64,000 bases of DNA from Flavobacterium difficile (GCF_011392115.1 NZ_JAAJBT010000002.1:434001-498000), one strand, 5' to 3'; numbered from the stretch's first letter, positions 16,127 to 24,399 are shown. Numbers and translations: made by a program. Notes: generated from the letters alone by a model not told the origin.

Positions 16127-18315
16127 TCAAAAATCGAGTATTTTCAATTGAAAAATTTGATTTTGATTCAAGTTTATTCGATGAGTTTAATAGTAATCAT
16201 TATGCAAAAGATTTATGGCCCATAGTTTATATTTTAAGCGATGGTACAATAAATGAAGCTTATGTAGGTGAAACTACAGATGCTTATGCAAGGATGAGCA
16301 GTCATTTAAAAAACAATAAAAAAAATAAATTATCTGCAGTCCATTTAATATCTAGTGAAAAGTTTAATAAATCTGCAACATTAGATATTGAATCTAATCT
16401 TATAAAATACATTTCTGGTGATGGTCAATACAAATTGATTAATGGAAATGTTGGATTGGCAAATCATAATTATTATCAGAAGAAAGAAGTTTATTGGGAT
16501 ATTTTTAAATCTATTTGGGATAATTTACGTTCTGTTGGAATTGCAAAACATCCTATTGATTTTATAGATAATTCTGACTTGTTTAAATACTCACCTTATA
16601 AAACGCTATCATCCGAACAAAAGAATAGTTTATTGATGATAATGAAAAACCTGTTAGATAATACTTATAAAAATATTATTATAGAAGGTGGTGCAGGAAC
16701 AGGTAAAACGATTTTAGCAATCTTTCTATTTAAGTTACTAAATACATCCAATGAGGATTTTAATTTTGAAGAGTTTGGAAATGACGAATTCGAATTCATG
16801 GAGATTGTTTTTGAGTTAAAAAAGAAATACCCTAATCCAAAAATGGCATTAGTTGTTCCAATGTCTTCTTTTAGAACTACTTTGAAGAAAGTTTTTAAGA
16901 ATATCAAAGGACTTAATGCAAATATGGTAATCGGACCAGCAGAAATTATTAAAGATACTTTTGATATTGTTGTGGTTGATGAATCACATCGATTACGAAG
17001 AAGAGTAAATCTTGGAGCTTATTTTAGAGCTTTTGATGTTGTATGTGAGAAGTTAAATTTAGATAAACATACTTGTAATGAATTAGATTGGATAAAGAAA
17101 CAATCTGAAACTGCGATTTATTTTTATGATGAAAATCAATCTATAAAACCATCTGATGTTAAAAAGGAAAGTTTTGATATAATGAAAGCCAATAGTTATT
17201 CAAAAACTGAATATTTAAAATCTCAGTTTAGAGTAAAAGGAGGTAATGACTATGTAAAGTATATAGGGAATCTTTTAAGATGTAATCTTGATAAATCTGA
17301 TAATGTTTTTAATTCAAAAGAATATGAATTTATTCTTTTTGATTCTATTGATGAAATGGTCAATCAGATTAAATCAAGAGATGCCGAAACTGGTTTAGCA
17401 AGACTTGTTGCAGGGTATTCTTGGCCATGGATGACAAACAAAAAGGATTCTAAACAAGATTTTGATATTCAAATTGGAAGTACAAAATTAAAATGGAATA
17501 GTACAAATATTGATTGGGTTAATTCTAAAGATTCAATAAACGAAGTGGGATGTATTCATACAACGCAAGGATATGATTTAAATTATACTGGAATAATTTT
17601 TGGAAATGAGATTAGCTATGATAAAGCTACTAATCAAATTATAATTCTAAAAGAAAATTATTATGATGTTAATGGAAAGCAATCTATTCTTGACCCTGAA
17701 GAATTAAAAGATTTCATTGTCAATATATATAAAACCATAATGCTGAGAGGAATTAAAGGAACTTATGTATACGCTTGCGACAAAAACTTAAGAGATTATT
17801 TTTCTCAATTTATACCTCAAATAAAAGCTCAACAAGAAACTATTATTTTAGAAGAAAGTGAAGTAATTCCTTATGTAAATAGTATTCCAATTTATGACTT
17901 GAAAGTTGCAGCTGGAAATTTCAGTGAATTGCAAACTGTAACTGATTGCGAATGGACAACTTTGCCAAAACAATATAAACCATCAAATGATTTATTTGCT
18001 TGTAAAATCAAAGGAGAATCTATGAATAAAATCATACCAAATGGTTCAATTTGCTTATTCAGAAAATATTCAGGCGGCTCAAGAGATGGAAAAATTGTTT
18101 TAGTAGAACACACCAATATACAAGACCCAGATTTTGGTTCTAGCTATACAGTAAAAGAATATAGAAGTATTAAAAATATTGAAAATGATTCTTGGAATCA
18201 CAAATCTATTATTTTGAAACCTCTAACACATAATGAAGAGTATAGTGAAATAGTATTAGAAGAAGATGACTTGAGTAGTTTGAGGGTTATTGGGGTTTTT
18301 GAGTGTGTACTTTAG
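16123..18315 (+). CDS. GIY-YIG nuclease / Schlafen-type (DUF2075) helicase / S24-like three-domain protein
   Basis: A 730-residue multidomain protein. Residues about 33-95 are a GIY-YIG nuclease (IVYILSDG...AYVGETTDAYARMSSH). Residues about 165-590 are a superfamily-1-like helicase of the DUF2075 (Schlafen group 3) type, with Walker A GGAGTGKT (189-196, Lys195), Walker B VVVDESHR (Asp286, Glu287) and a late GCIHTTQGYDLNYTG motif. Residues about 625-725 resemble LexA/UmuD S24 peptidases, with GESMNKIIPNGS (Ser633) and a lysine in YTVKEY (Lys678) as possible catalytic dyad. An S24 module could sense DNA damage or control the nuclease by self-cleavage. Coupled to the MazG-like gene by a four-base overlap. 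A defence function is inferred; the exact system is unnamed to my knowledge. Confidence 0.8.
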   Translation: MIKNRVFSIEKFDFDSSLFDEFNSNHYAKDLWPIVYILSDGTINEAYVGETTDAYARMSSHLKNNKKNKLSAVHLISSEKFNKSATLDIESNLIKYISGDGQYKLINGNVGLANHNYYQKKEVYWDIFKSIWDNLRSVGIAKHPIDFIDNSDLFKYSPYKTLSSEQKNSLLMIMKNLLDNTYKNIIIEGGAGTGKTILAIFLFKLLNTSNEDFNFEEFGNDEFEFMEIVFELKKKYPNPKMALVVPMSSFRTTLKKVFKNIKGLNANMVIGPAEIIKDTFDIVVVDESHRLRRRVNLGAYFRAFDVVCEKLNLDKHTCNELDWIKKQSETAIYFYDENQSIKPSDVKKESFDIMKANSYSKTEYLKSQFRVKGGNDYVKYIGNLLRCNLDKSDNVFNSKEYEFILFDSIDEMVNQIKSRDAETGLARLVAGYSWPWMTNKKDSKQDFDIQIGSTKLKWNSTNIDWVNSKDSINEVGCIHTTQGYDLNYTGIIFGNEISYDKATNQIIILKENYYDVNGKQSILDPEELKDFIVNIYKTIMLRGIKGTYVYACDKNLRDYFSQFIPQIKAQQETIILEESEVIPYVNSIPIYDLKVAAGNFSELQTVTDCEWTTLPKQYKPSNDLFACKIKGESMNKIIPNGSICLFRKYSGGSRDGKIVLVEHTNIQDPDFGSSYTVKEYRSIKNIENDSWNHKSIILKPLTHNEEYSEIVLEEDDLSSLRVIGVFECVL

Positions 18316-18437
18316 ATATATAACATTATCAAAAGATTATTGTAGCGTTGAGTGAGACGGATATGATTATGGGGGAGATTGATAAGGTTTTAAATGATTA
18401 AAAATAAATGAACAACAGAGATAAGGTAATTAACTAA

Positions 18438-18497
18438 ATGGTTTATGAGTTTTATTTGTTAATAGAGAATGAAATAATAATTATAGGAAATAGTTAG
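18438..18497 (+). CDS. Candidate 19-residue leader ORF (MVYEFY type, copy A)
   Basis: An ATG-initiated ORF reading MVYEFYLLIENEIIIIGNS, ending five bases before the deaminase ATG. A very similar ORF stands in the same position before the membrane protein gene at 20761. The shared MVYEFY start, equal length and equal placement argue for a real leader peptide or a duplicated regulatory leader; an alternative is the conserved relic of an older gene end. Confidence 0.35.
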   Translation: MVYEFYLLIENEIIIIGNS

Positions 18498-18502
18498 AAA
18501 AA

Positions 18503-20554
18503 ATGAAATTAAAAGAACTTTATAAAAATAGGACAGATTTTACAATAATAGGACTTACGGGTAGAACTGGTTCTGGATGCTCACAAATATCAGATTTACT
18601 GAGTAAAGATTTTAATAATTTAAGTAAAGGACTAAGAGAATCAGAAAGTTTTTCTGACCCAGTTTTTAAAAGAAAGTTTGAAATTACAAAGAATTATTTA
18701 TCCTATGGTAACAATTGGCAACAATATGATATTATTGAGTATAAAAAAGTTTTATTATTATACATTATAAAAAAAACAGGAAGTGATTTCTTAAAAATTA
18801 GCAATCTATTAAATAAATATTATAAAGAAAATAAAGCTGAGGATAATAAAGAGTTAGTTAAAAAAAAGTTTACTGATTTAGAAGAAGTTTTTGCAAAGTA
18901 TAAAACTTTATTAGTTGAGATTAATGAGTTAGTTAGTTTCGAAAAAATAAAAAAAAGTGAAAGTTTACTTTTGTTAAATAAAATTTTTTTTGGTGAAGAG
19001 TTTATTGAATTTACTAATGATTTTATGCATGTTTTAGAAGATGATGGGAACTATTTTAGAAGAACTTGTTTGTTACATTCTATTTCATGTAATATTAGAT
19101 TGTCAAAAAAATCTGCTATTGACAGTAATACTGACCCAAATAATGTTTATACGATTGCTGAGTTAATAAATAAAATAATAAAGGCAAGAAAAAAATTCAA
19201 TGATTTAGAAAATAAATCAACAAAAATTGCAATCGATTCGCTTAGAAATTCTTTAGAGATTACTTTTTTTAAAGAACGTTATTCTGCATTTTATATGATT
19301 GCGACCAAGGATATTATTGAGAATTCAAGAGAAAGATTAGACGAAAGATTTCTAAAAAAAATACCTAACGATAATGAGCGTCATGAACTAGTAGAAAAGT
19401 TAATTGATTTAGACGAAACTGAATATAAAAACAAAGATTTTTCAAAAGGAATATTTACTTCACCAAACGTAGAAAATTGTATTCAGAAAAGCGATTATCA
19501 TATTTTTAATTTGAAAGTTGATCAAATAGATACTTTCTTAGATTTATTTGAAATAGAAAATGGTGTTACTTTCATTGAAAAAGAAAAGATTTCGAACACT
19601 TTTTTGACTAGAGAAGAACAATTAATGAAACTTATTTCACTAATTTATCAGCCAGGATTGATAACTCCAAGTGCAAGTGAAAGAAATATGCAGATAGCAT
19701 ACACCGCAAAATTGAATTCAGGTTGTATTTCAAGACAGGTAGGCGCTGTAATTACAGATAAAAATTTTGTAGCAAAATCTATTGGTTGGAATGATGTTGC
19801 AAAAGGTCATACACCCTGTAATTTAAGAAATGTAGAGGATTATTTTAACGATAATATTTCGAATAGCGTTCATTATAGTGAATTTGAAAAAGGAAATCCT
19901 ACAAGTACATCAGACTATAAGTATAAAAATAGTGCTGTTTCAAATTTTAAAGAGGCAATAATTGATTATTTTGAACAAGATTACAATGATAAAAAAGAGG
20001 AACTAAATGGTAAAAATTGTTCATTTTGTTTTAAATCTATTCATAATCATTATGAAGGAGAATCAAATCAAGTACATACAAGATCTTTACATGCCGAAGA
20101 AAACGCCATGCTTCAACTAACTAAATCTGGTGGATTAGGAGTTGAACATGGGATACTCTTTACAACTGCAAGTCCTTGTGAACTATGTTCAAAAAAAGCA
20201 TATCAATTAGGAATTAGAATTATTTTTTATATTGACCCTTATCCAGGTATTGCAGTTGACCAAATCCTTCATGGAGGTAGGATTAAGCCAATATTATTTC
20301 CTTTTTCAGGTGCAATTGGAAATTCATATCATAAATTATACGAGCCATACTTATCTCAAAAAGATGAAATAACTATGTCTTTAGAAATGAATGATAAAAA
20401 CATAAATATAAATCAGTTTAAAAATATCTTAAAGAAAATTTATCCAAAATATGAACAAATTAAAGATATTAAATCAATCGAAGATGTTCAAATGATTATA
20501 GAACAAGGACTTTCAAAATTTGTTAATAATGAGGAAGAAGCTGAAAATTTATAA
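18503..20554 (+). CDS. AvcD-like anti-phage dCTP/dCMP deaminase with P-loop domain
   Basis: A 683-residue two-domain protein. The N-terminus has a kinase-like P-loop, GLTGRTGSGCS, in which the usual Lys is replaced by Cys26; as I recall, AvcD proteins also have unusual P-loops, so this need not mean loss of function. The C-terminal cytidine-deaminase fold has the zinc and catalytic motif HAE (His530, Glu532) and PCELC (Cys559, Cys562). Between residues about 100 and 390 is a long charged helical region. The architecture matches defence deaminases that deplete dCTP during phage infection. In known avcID loci a small RNA (AvcI) restrains AvcD; the 187-base gap upstream would be the place to look for one. 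Confidence 0.85.
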   Translation: MKLKELYKNRTDFTIIGLTGRTGSGCSQISDLLSKDFNNLSKGLRESESFSDPVFKRKFEITKNYLSYGNNWQQYDIIEYKKVLLLYIIKKTGSDFLKISNLLNKYYKENKAEDNKELVKKKFTDLEEVFAKYKTLLVEINELVSFEKIKKSESLLLLNKIFFGEEFIEFTNDFMHVLEDDGNYFRRTCLLHSISCNIRLSKKSAIDSNTDPNNVYTIAELINKIIKARKKFNDLENKSTKIAIDSLRNSLEITFFKERYSAFYMIATKDIIENSRERLDERFLKKIPNDNERHELVEKLIDLDETEYKNKDFSKGIFTSPNVENCIQKSDYHIFNLKVDQIDTFLDLFEIENGVTFIEKEKISNTFLTREEQLMKLISLIYQPGLITPSASERNMQIAYTAKLNSGCISRQVGAVITDKNFVAKSIGWNDVAKGHTPCNLRNVEDYFNDNISNSVHYSEFEKGNPTSTSDYKYKNSAVSNFKEAIIDYFEQDYNDKKEELNGKNCSFCFKSIHNHYEGESNQVHTRSLHAEENAMLQLTKSGGLGVEHGILFTTASPCELCSKKAYQLGIRIIFYIDPYPGIAVDQILHGGRIKPILFPFSGAIGNSYHKLYEPYLSQKDEITMSLEMNDKNININQFKNILKKIYPKYEQIKDIKSIEDVQMIIEQGLSKFVNNEEEAENL

Positions 20555-20588
20555 ATTCTATTTAGTAAGTTAAGAAAATGATTATCCC

Positions 20589-20636
20589 GCCTAGCGAAGT
20601 CACCAGACTTCGTTTAAGTTTGATAAAATAGTCAAC
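20589..20636. repeat. Hairpin repeat element, copy 1
   Basis: CCCGC followed by a perfect stem CGAAGTC-ACCA-GACTTCG (20595-20612) and a GTTTGATAAAAT-like tail. A related element lies at 21381. Both stand just after defence genes. It may be an interspersed palindromic repeat or a terminator without a clear T-run. Confidence 0.55.
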
Positions 20637-20698
20637 CTTATAGCTCTAAAACTAAAATCTAAATTAGATACCACAGTTTAAAAGAGCTAGATATATTT

Positions 20699-20758
20699 AT
20701 GGTATATGAGTTTTATGTGTCAATAAAAGAAAAAGTAAAGATTATTGAGAAAAATTAA
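20699..20758 (+). CDS. Candidate 19-residue leader ORF (MVYEFY type, copy B)
   Basis: Reads MVYEFYVSIKEKVKIIEKN and stops two bases before the ATG of the membrane protein gene at 20761. It shares nine of nineteen residues with copy A upstream of the deaminase, and the DNA is also clearly alike. The frame is open upstream of this ATG for about twelve codons, unlike copy A, where a stop directly precedes the ATG. Confidence 0.35.
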   Translation: MVYEFYVSIKEKVKIIEKN

Positions 20759-20760
20759 TA

Positions 20761-21210
20761 ATGGGAAAGAAAAAAAAGAAACATATTAATAATCTAAATG
20801 AATATATAAAGACTGCTGAAAGTAGAGCAAAATATTCTTTGGAAAGATTTGATATATTAATTATAACCTTATCAAGTGGTGGCATTGCGCTTTCTATGAG
20901 TTTTTTTGAAAATTTTAAAGAAATAAACAAAACCCAAGTTTACATTGGATGTGTTTTTTTTGCAATAGCAGTAATAATTAATCTGTTGTCTCAAATTACA
21001 GGTTATTATGCAAATAGATTTGATATAATGTATTCAATCCAAGAAGTTAGGGAATTAGAAAAAAAAGAGTTTGAAAGCGACTATAAGAAGTACGATTGTT
21101 TTAAGAAGTTTTTTGATTTTTTTACGACTCTTTTTAATTTTAGTTCATTATTAAGTTTCATGACTGGAATGATCTTTATAATACTATTTATAACAAAATT
21201 AAATTTCTAA
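20761..21210 (+). CDS. Small multi-helix membrane protein in defence island
   Basis: A 149-residue protein I do not recognise. It begins with a lysine-rich stretch (MGKKKKKH), a short amphipathic segment, then hydrophobic helices at about 31-50 (ILIITLSSGGIALSMSFF), 59-83 and 122-146, with a charged cytoplasmic-looking loop between the last two. Layout and context resemble the small membrane effectors that accompany nucleotide-signalling defence systems (SLATT-like), but no family motif can be shown. A 49-residue charged ORF follows after three bases, so the two are probably made together. Confidence 0.65.
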   Translation: MGKKKKKHINNLNEYIKTAESRAKYSLERFDILIITLSSGGIALSMSFFENFKEINKTQVYIGCVFFAIAVIINLLSQITGYYANRFDIMYSIQEVRELEKKEFESDYKKYDCFKKFFDFFTTLFNFSSLLSFMTGMIFIILFITKLNF

Positions 21211-21213
21211 ATT

Positions 21214-21363
21214 ATGAGTGACGAAGAGAGAATTAAAAAAGAACAGGAAGAGAGAATTAGGAGAGAGCAAGAGAAAAGAAGGCTAGATGAAGAAAGAAAA
21301 AGAATTGCTCTTACTGAAGAAGTTAAGAAAGGAATAGGTTCAGGGTTGAGACCTAAAAAATAA
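21214..21363 (+). CDS. 49-residue highly charged helical protein
   Basis: A short ORF reading MSDEERIKKEQEERIRREQE and continuing as an alternating Glu/Lys/Arg helix to about residue 38, then a glycine-containing basic tail GIGSGLRPKK. It begins three bases after the membrane protein's stop. The sequence predicts a single charged coiled-coil-like helix. Start ATG, tight spacing and biased but non-repetitive coding support a real gene, perhaps a partner or inhibitor of the membrane protein. Confidence 0.6.
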   Translation: MSDEERIKKEQEERIRREQEKRRLDEERKRIALTEEVKKGIGSGLRPKK

Positions 21364-21380
21364 TTTTACAATTTACTAGC

Positions 21381-21446
21381 CCGCTGCACAAAGTCTCCTG
21401 ACTTTGACTCTCCTCGAGCTAGATTCATTTCGCGTTTGTTAAAATA
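21381..21446. repeat. Hairpin repeat element, copy 2
   Basis: CCCGCTGCAC followed by the stem AAAGTC-TCCT-GACTTT (21390-21405), CTCGAGCTAG, and a CGCGTTTGTTAAAAT tail. It is related to the element at 20589 but retains more flanking sequence. Confidence 0.55.
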
Positions 21447-21482
21447 ATAATAACTAGAGCCTTTTAATATATAGAATACAAT

Positions 21483-21613
21483 TTGCAAAAATGCTATATA
21501 ACCCAACACTTAATAGAAACGTTTTAACCTGGGTAATGTCGGGCGATATTGCCATACCAGAAATACAACGCACATTTGTTTGGGATAACTTTAAAAAAAA
21601 AGTACTTATATGA
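21483..21613 (+). pseudogene. DUF262 (GmrSD-type) gene remnant, N-terminal fragment 1
   Basis: Reads, with one frameshift, LQKCYITQHLIETF / VLTWVMSGDIAIPEIQRTFVWD, the typical start of DUF262 proteins (ParB/Srx-like NTPase-nuclease of type IV restriction GmrSD). A missing base in the run after GAAACG shifts the frame, and the gene is cut off about 40 codons in. Its fused frame ends TGA overlapping the ATG of the next gene by four bases. Compare the second remnant at 23787, which keeps the undamaged first 19 codons. Confidence 0.75.
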
Positions 21614-22839
21614 TTGAAGGAGAGTTCAAATTTTATCCAGTTGGGCAAGGATGTTTTTATGGCGGCTCAATTAAAAAAAATGAAGAAGAATTTGTAATAG
21701 TTTATGATTGTGGTACTGTTAGCTCAAGAAAATTCTTACTTGACTCTATTACTAAATTTAAAAGAATTTTTAAAAAAATTGATTTATTAATGATTTCTCA
21801 TTTTGATGAGGATCATGTTAATGGACTTAGTGAACTCCTAACTGGAATTACATGTGAAAAAGTTATTATTCCATATTATTCACCAATTACCAGATTAACA
21901 TTACTTTCTAATTACGATTCAAGTGATGAATATATTTCGTTTTTAAAAGATCCTGTTTCATATCTTTTAAATACAGATAAATTTGAAATTAATGAAGTTT
22001 TGATTATTCAAAATGAAGATGACAATAATTCTGATTTTAAAGCACCAGAGCCAAAATCTCCAACAGAAAATTCTAATTTTGAAAATCTAAAATCAGCATT
22101 TGATTTAATCCAGAAAGAAGAGGATAAAGATTTTAAAAGTAAAGTAAAAATCCAAGAAGGTAAAGATTATGTTTTTTCTGAAAAGGCAAAATATTACTCG
22201 TTACCTTTTAAAATTTCAATTTACAATGAGTTTTGGGAGTTTATTTTTTACTTGAAAAACTTTGGTAATCCAACAGAAATAATTAATTTCCAAAGAGAAA
22301 TAGAAGAATTATTAAATAAAACAAAAGATAACAAACTGTCGTCATTATTTGATAAAACATTTATTCCAAACATAAAAAACATTTATAGAAAACATATTAA
22401 TGGCGATTTAAATTATTCTTCTCTTTCTGTTTTTCATGGACCAATAGCCAATGAAAATTTAAATAGAATTAGAGTTTCAATTCGTAATTCTTTTCATTTT
22501 CCAATTAATAGAAGAAAATCAGGTACGTTATTAACTGGTGATTCTTTTTTAAAGAAAGATGAAGATTACTATCCATTTTATAATTACTATTCATCTTATT
22601 ATATTGATAAAACGTTACTTTTTCAAGTACCACACCATGGCTCATGGAATAATTGGAGATTTTTTCCGAATGAATTATCAAATATTCCATGTTACATCTT
22701 AAATTATGGACATAAAAGAAAAAAACATCCCAATAAATATGTTTTGAGGGATTTACTTACTAATTCAATATTTAAAAATGTATTACATAATCACCAATAT
22801 CAAGAAATAAAATACAAAATAAGAATAAGAAGTTATTAA
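21610..22839 (+). CDS. Metallo-beta-lactamase-fold hydrolase (ComEC-type), defence-associated
   Basis: A 409-residue protein with the MBL metal motif HxDxDH (HFDEDH, His64-His69), then LLTGDS and VPHHGSWNNW, and a late YGHKRKKHPN. These are the motifs of the ComEC/Rec2 C-terminal nuclease-like MBL family. There are no membrane helices. A long insert of about 170 residues separates the first and later metal motifs. The role is likely hydrolysis of a phosphodiester or nucleotide. It leads a three-gene cassette that replaced the body of a DUF262 gene; part of an unnamed defence module by context. Confidence 0.75.
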   Translation: MIEGEFKFYPVGQGCFYGGSIKKNEEEFVIVYDCGTVSSRKFLLDSITKFKRIFKKIDLLMISHFDEDHVNGLSELLTGITCEKVIIPYYSPITRLTLLSNYDSSDEYISFLKDPVSYLLNTDKFEINEVLIIQNEDDNNSDFKAPEPKSPTENSNFENLKSAFDLIQKEEDKDFKSKVKIQEGKDYVFSEKAKYYSLPFKISIYNEFWEFIFYLKNFGNPTEIINFQREIEELLNKTKDNKLSSLFDKTFIPNIKNIYRKHINGDLNYSSLSVFHGPIANENLNRIRVSIRNSFHFPINRRKSGTLLTGDSFLKKDEDYYPFYNYYSSYYIDKTLLFQVPHHGSWNNWRFFPNELSNIPCYILNYGHKRKKHPNKYVLRDLLTNSIFKNVLHNHQYQEIKYKIRIRSY

Positions 22840-22888
22840 GGTCAGTAACTTACAATTTGACACTAGAAAAATCTTAAATTAAATTAAA

Positions 22889-23368
22889 ATGAAATACTTA
22901 TTACTAGGCGGCGCTCCTAACACCGGAAAAACAGGAAGTCTAAATAGATTAGCAGCTACACTAATTACTACAAAAGGATTTAGAAATGTTGCAAATTGGA
23001 ATTATCCTCCAACTGTTACTAATGGTGATTTTAGACTAATATTAGAAGGATTGGATAACAATAAAAATCTAATTAGAATTTACATAAACTCAGCTTCTGA
23101 TACAAAAAAAATTATTCAAGATTGTAAAAAATTTTATGATGACAATCAGCCAGTAGATATAATAATAAGTAGCATTAGAGATATATTTAGTGCTAGAACA
23201 GAATTTTTTAATATTATGAAAGTAGATAATTCTATTGATTATATTATGGAGCTACCATTAGCAAAAGTAAGAAGAGGAAATCATCGTGGTTTATGTCTGA
23301 AATGGTATGAGGAAAAGATTGATAAGCTAGCAGTGCATACGTTAGAAAATGATCCATATAATTTATAA
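22889..23368 (+). CDS. Small P-loop NTPase-like protein
   Basis: A 159-residue protein starting MKYLLLGGAPNTGKT, a clear Walker A at residues 7-15 (Lys14). No strong Walker B is seen; the segment PVDIIISSIRD could be the beta strand. Charged C-terminal helix. I recognise no family beyond P-loop kinase/ATPase. It lies two bases upstream of the nuclease-like gene and 49 bases after the MBL gene, so the three probably work together. Confidence 0.65.
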   Translation: MKYLLLGGAPNTGKTGSLNRLAATLITTKGFRNVANWNYPPTVTNGDFRLILEGLDNNKNLIRIYINSASDTKKIIQDCKKFYDDNQPVDIIISSIRDIFSARTEFFNIMKVDNSIDYIMELPLAKVRRGNHRGLCLKWYEEKIDKLAVHTLENDPYNL

Positions 23369-23370
23369 AT

Positions 23371-23766
23371 ATGGCTGAAATACAATCAAGTAGTACAGGA
23401 CTTTCAGGCGAGTATTTTGTTGCTGCTGAACTATTAAGAAGAGGTTATACAGTTGGTATTACAATGGGTAATGCAAAAGCTATTGATATATTGGCTGAGA
23501 AAAATGATAAGCAATTTATTATACAAGTAAAGGCAATATTTAAACAAAAAAATGTTGGTTGGCCAATTGTAAAACAAAAGGTTAAGTCTGGATGTTTTTA
23601 TGTTTTTGTTAATTTAAATGGAGATAAAATGACAGAACCAGAGTATTTCATTTGTAATAGTAATGAAACCGAATTATTAATTAAAGAATATAGAACAAGA
23701 GCAATCATGAATCGTTATTCTTTAAATAATGATGATTTTAAAAGTCGCTGGGATAAAATAAAGTAG
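23371..23766 (+). CDS. PD-(D/E)XK-like nuclease domain protein
   Basis: A 131-residue protein with the signature of small restriction-endonuclease-like folds: Glu14 in GEYFVAAELLRRGY, Asp39 in AIDILAE and QVK (Gln52, Lys54) in FIIQVKA, spaced as the E-D-QxK active site. It is likely a DNA or RNA nuclease, or a degenerate binder of that fold. It directly follows the P-loop gene. A broken DUF262 remnant begins 20 bases after its stop. Confidence 0.7.
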   Translation: MAEIQSSSTGLSGEYFVAAELLRRGYTVGITMGNAKAIDILAEKNDKQFIIQVKAIFKQKNVGWPIVKQKVKSGCFYVFVNLNGDKMTEPEYFICNSNETELLIKEYRTRAIMNRYSLNNDDFKSRWDKIK

Positions 23767-23786
23767 CCAAAATTAAAATATTAATA

Positions 23787-23887
23787 ATGCAAAAATACTC
23801 TGTAAACCAACAATTAATAGAAACGCTTTTAACCTGGGTAAAGTCGTGCTTAGCCAACGAGTAATTGAATTGATTGTTAAAAAATAA
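23787..23887 (+). pseudogene. DUF262 gene remnant 2 (N-terminus joined to an unrelated or C-terminal tail)
   Basis: Starts MQKYSVNQQLIETLLTWVKS, a normal DUF262 opening, then breaks after codon 20. Beyond the break a different frame reads VLSQRVIELIVKK and stops at 23885-23887, which may be the other end of the same gene after internal deletion. The first 55 bases are homologous to the remnant at 21483. Confidence 0.7.
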
Positions 23888-23912
23888 AATATAAACTAAA
23901 CGACAAACTAAT

Positions 23913-24323
23913 ATGAAAACAAGATTTTTTACACTTACACTAGTATTAATTACGTTGGTTTCTTTTGGTCAAAACAAAATAAATGAAACTAATATTTCTG
24001 AACAAAAACAAATTTCTGAAAATGCTATTTATCAATTATTTCCAACACAAAATATGTGGACATTTATTAAATTAGACACAAGAAATGGAAAAATGTGGCA
24101 AGTGCATTTCAATATATCTAATGATGATGGTTTTCAAGGAGAACTAATCTTAAATTCATATTCACTTTTATATTCAGATGAACAGGAAATAAAAGGAAGG
24201 TTTACACTTTACAAAACAGAGAACACTTATAATTTTATACTATTGGACCAAATAAATGGTAAAACTTACCAAGTACAATGGAATAGCGATAAAGAAAAGA
24301 GATTTGTTAGTCGTATATATTAA
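23913..24323 (+). CDS. Small secreted protein with two WxxxKLD-type repeats
   Basis: A 136-residue protein with a signal peptide (MKTRFFTLTLVLITLVSFGQ, cleavage expected after residue 19). The mature part has two similar segments, MWTFIKLDTRNGKMWQVHF and TYNFILLDQINGKTYQVQW, suggesting a small beta-propeller-like or two-bladed repeat. Comparable sequences are common in Bacteroidota and have no known function. It begins 26 bases after the DUF262 remnant and marks the right edge of the defence island. Confidence 0.7.
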   Translation: MKTRFFTLTLVLITLVSFGQNKINETNISEQKQISENAIYQLFPTQNMWTFIKLDTRNGKMWQVHFNISNDDGFQGELILNSYSLLYSDEQEIKGRFTLYKTENTYNFILLDQINGKTYQVQWNSDKEKRFVSRIY

Positions 24324-24399
24324 ATCAATTTTACACAACTTTTTTTACGTTTATTTTAAATGATAATATCTAATACCTTTAAAATCATATAATTAAAAA

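Noticed and set aside
18324..18401. Gene tail reading IVALSETDMIMGEIDKVLND
   Set aside because: A stop-to-stop fragment of 25 codons that looks like the C-terminus of some protein, perhaps of a restriction system, but it is too short to name or to call a pseudogene.
15520..24340. Prophage or integrative element
   Set aside because: No integrase, transposase, structural phage genes or terminal att repeats are visible; the region reads as a defence island.
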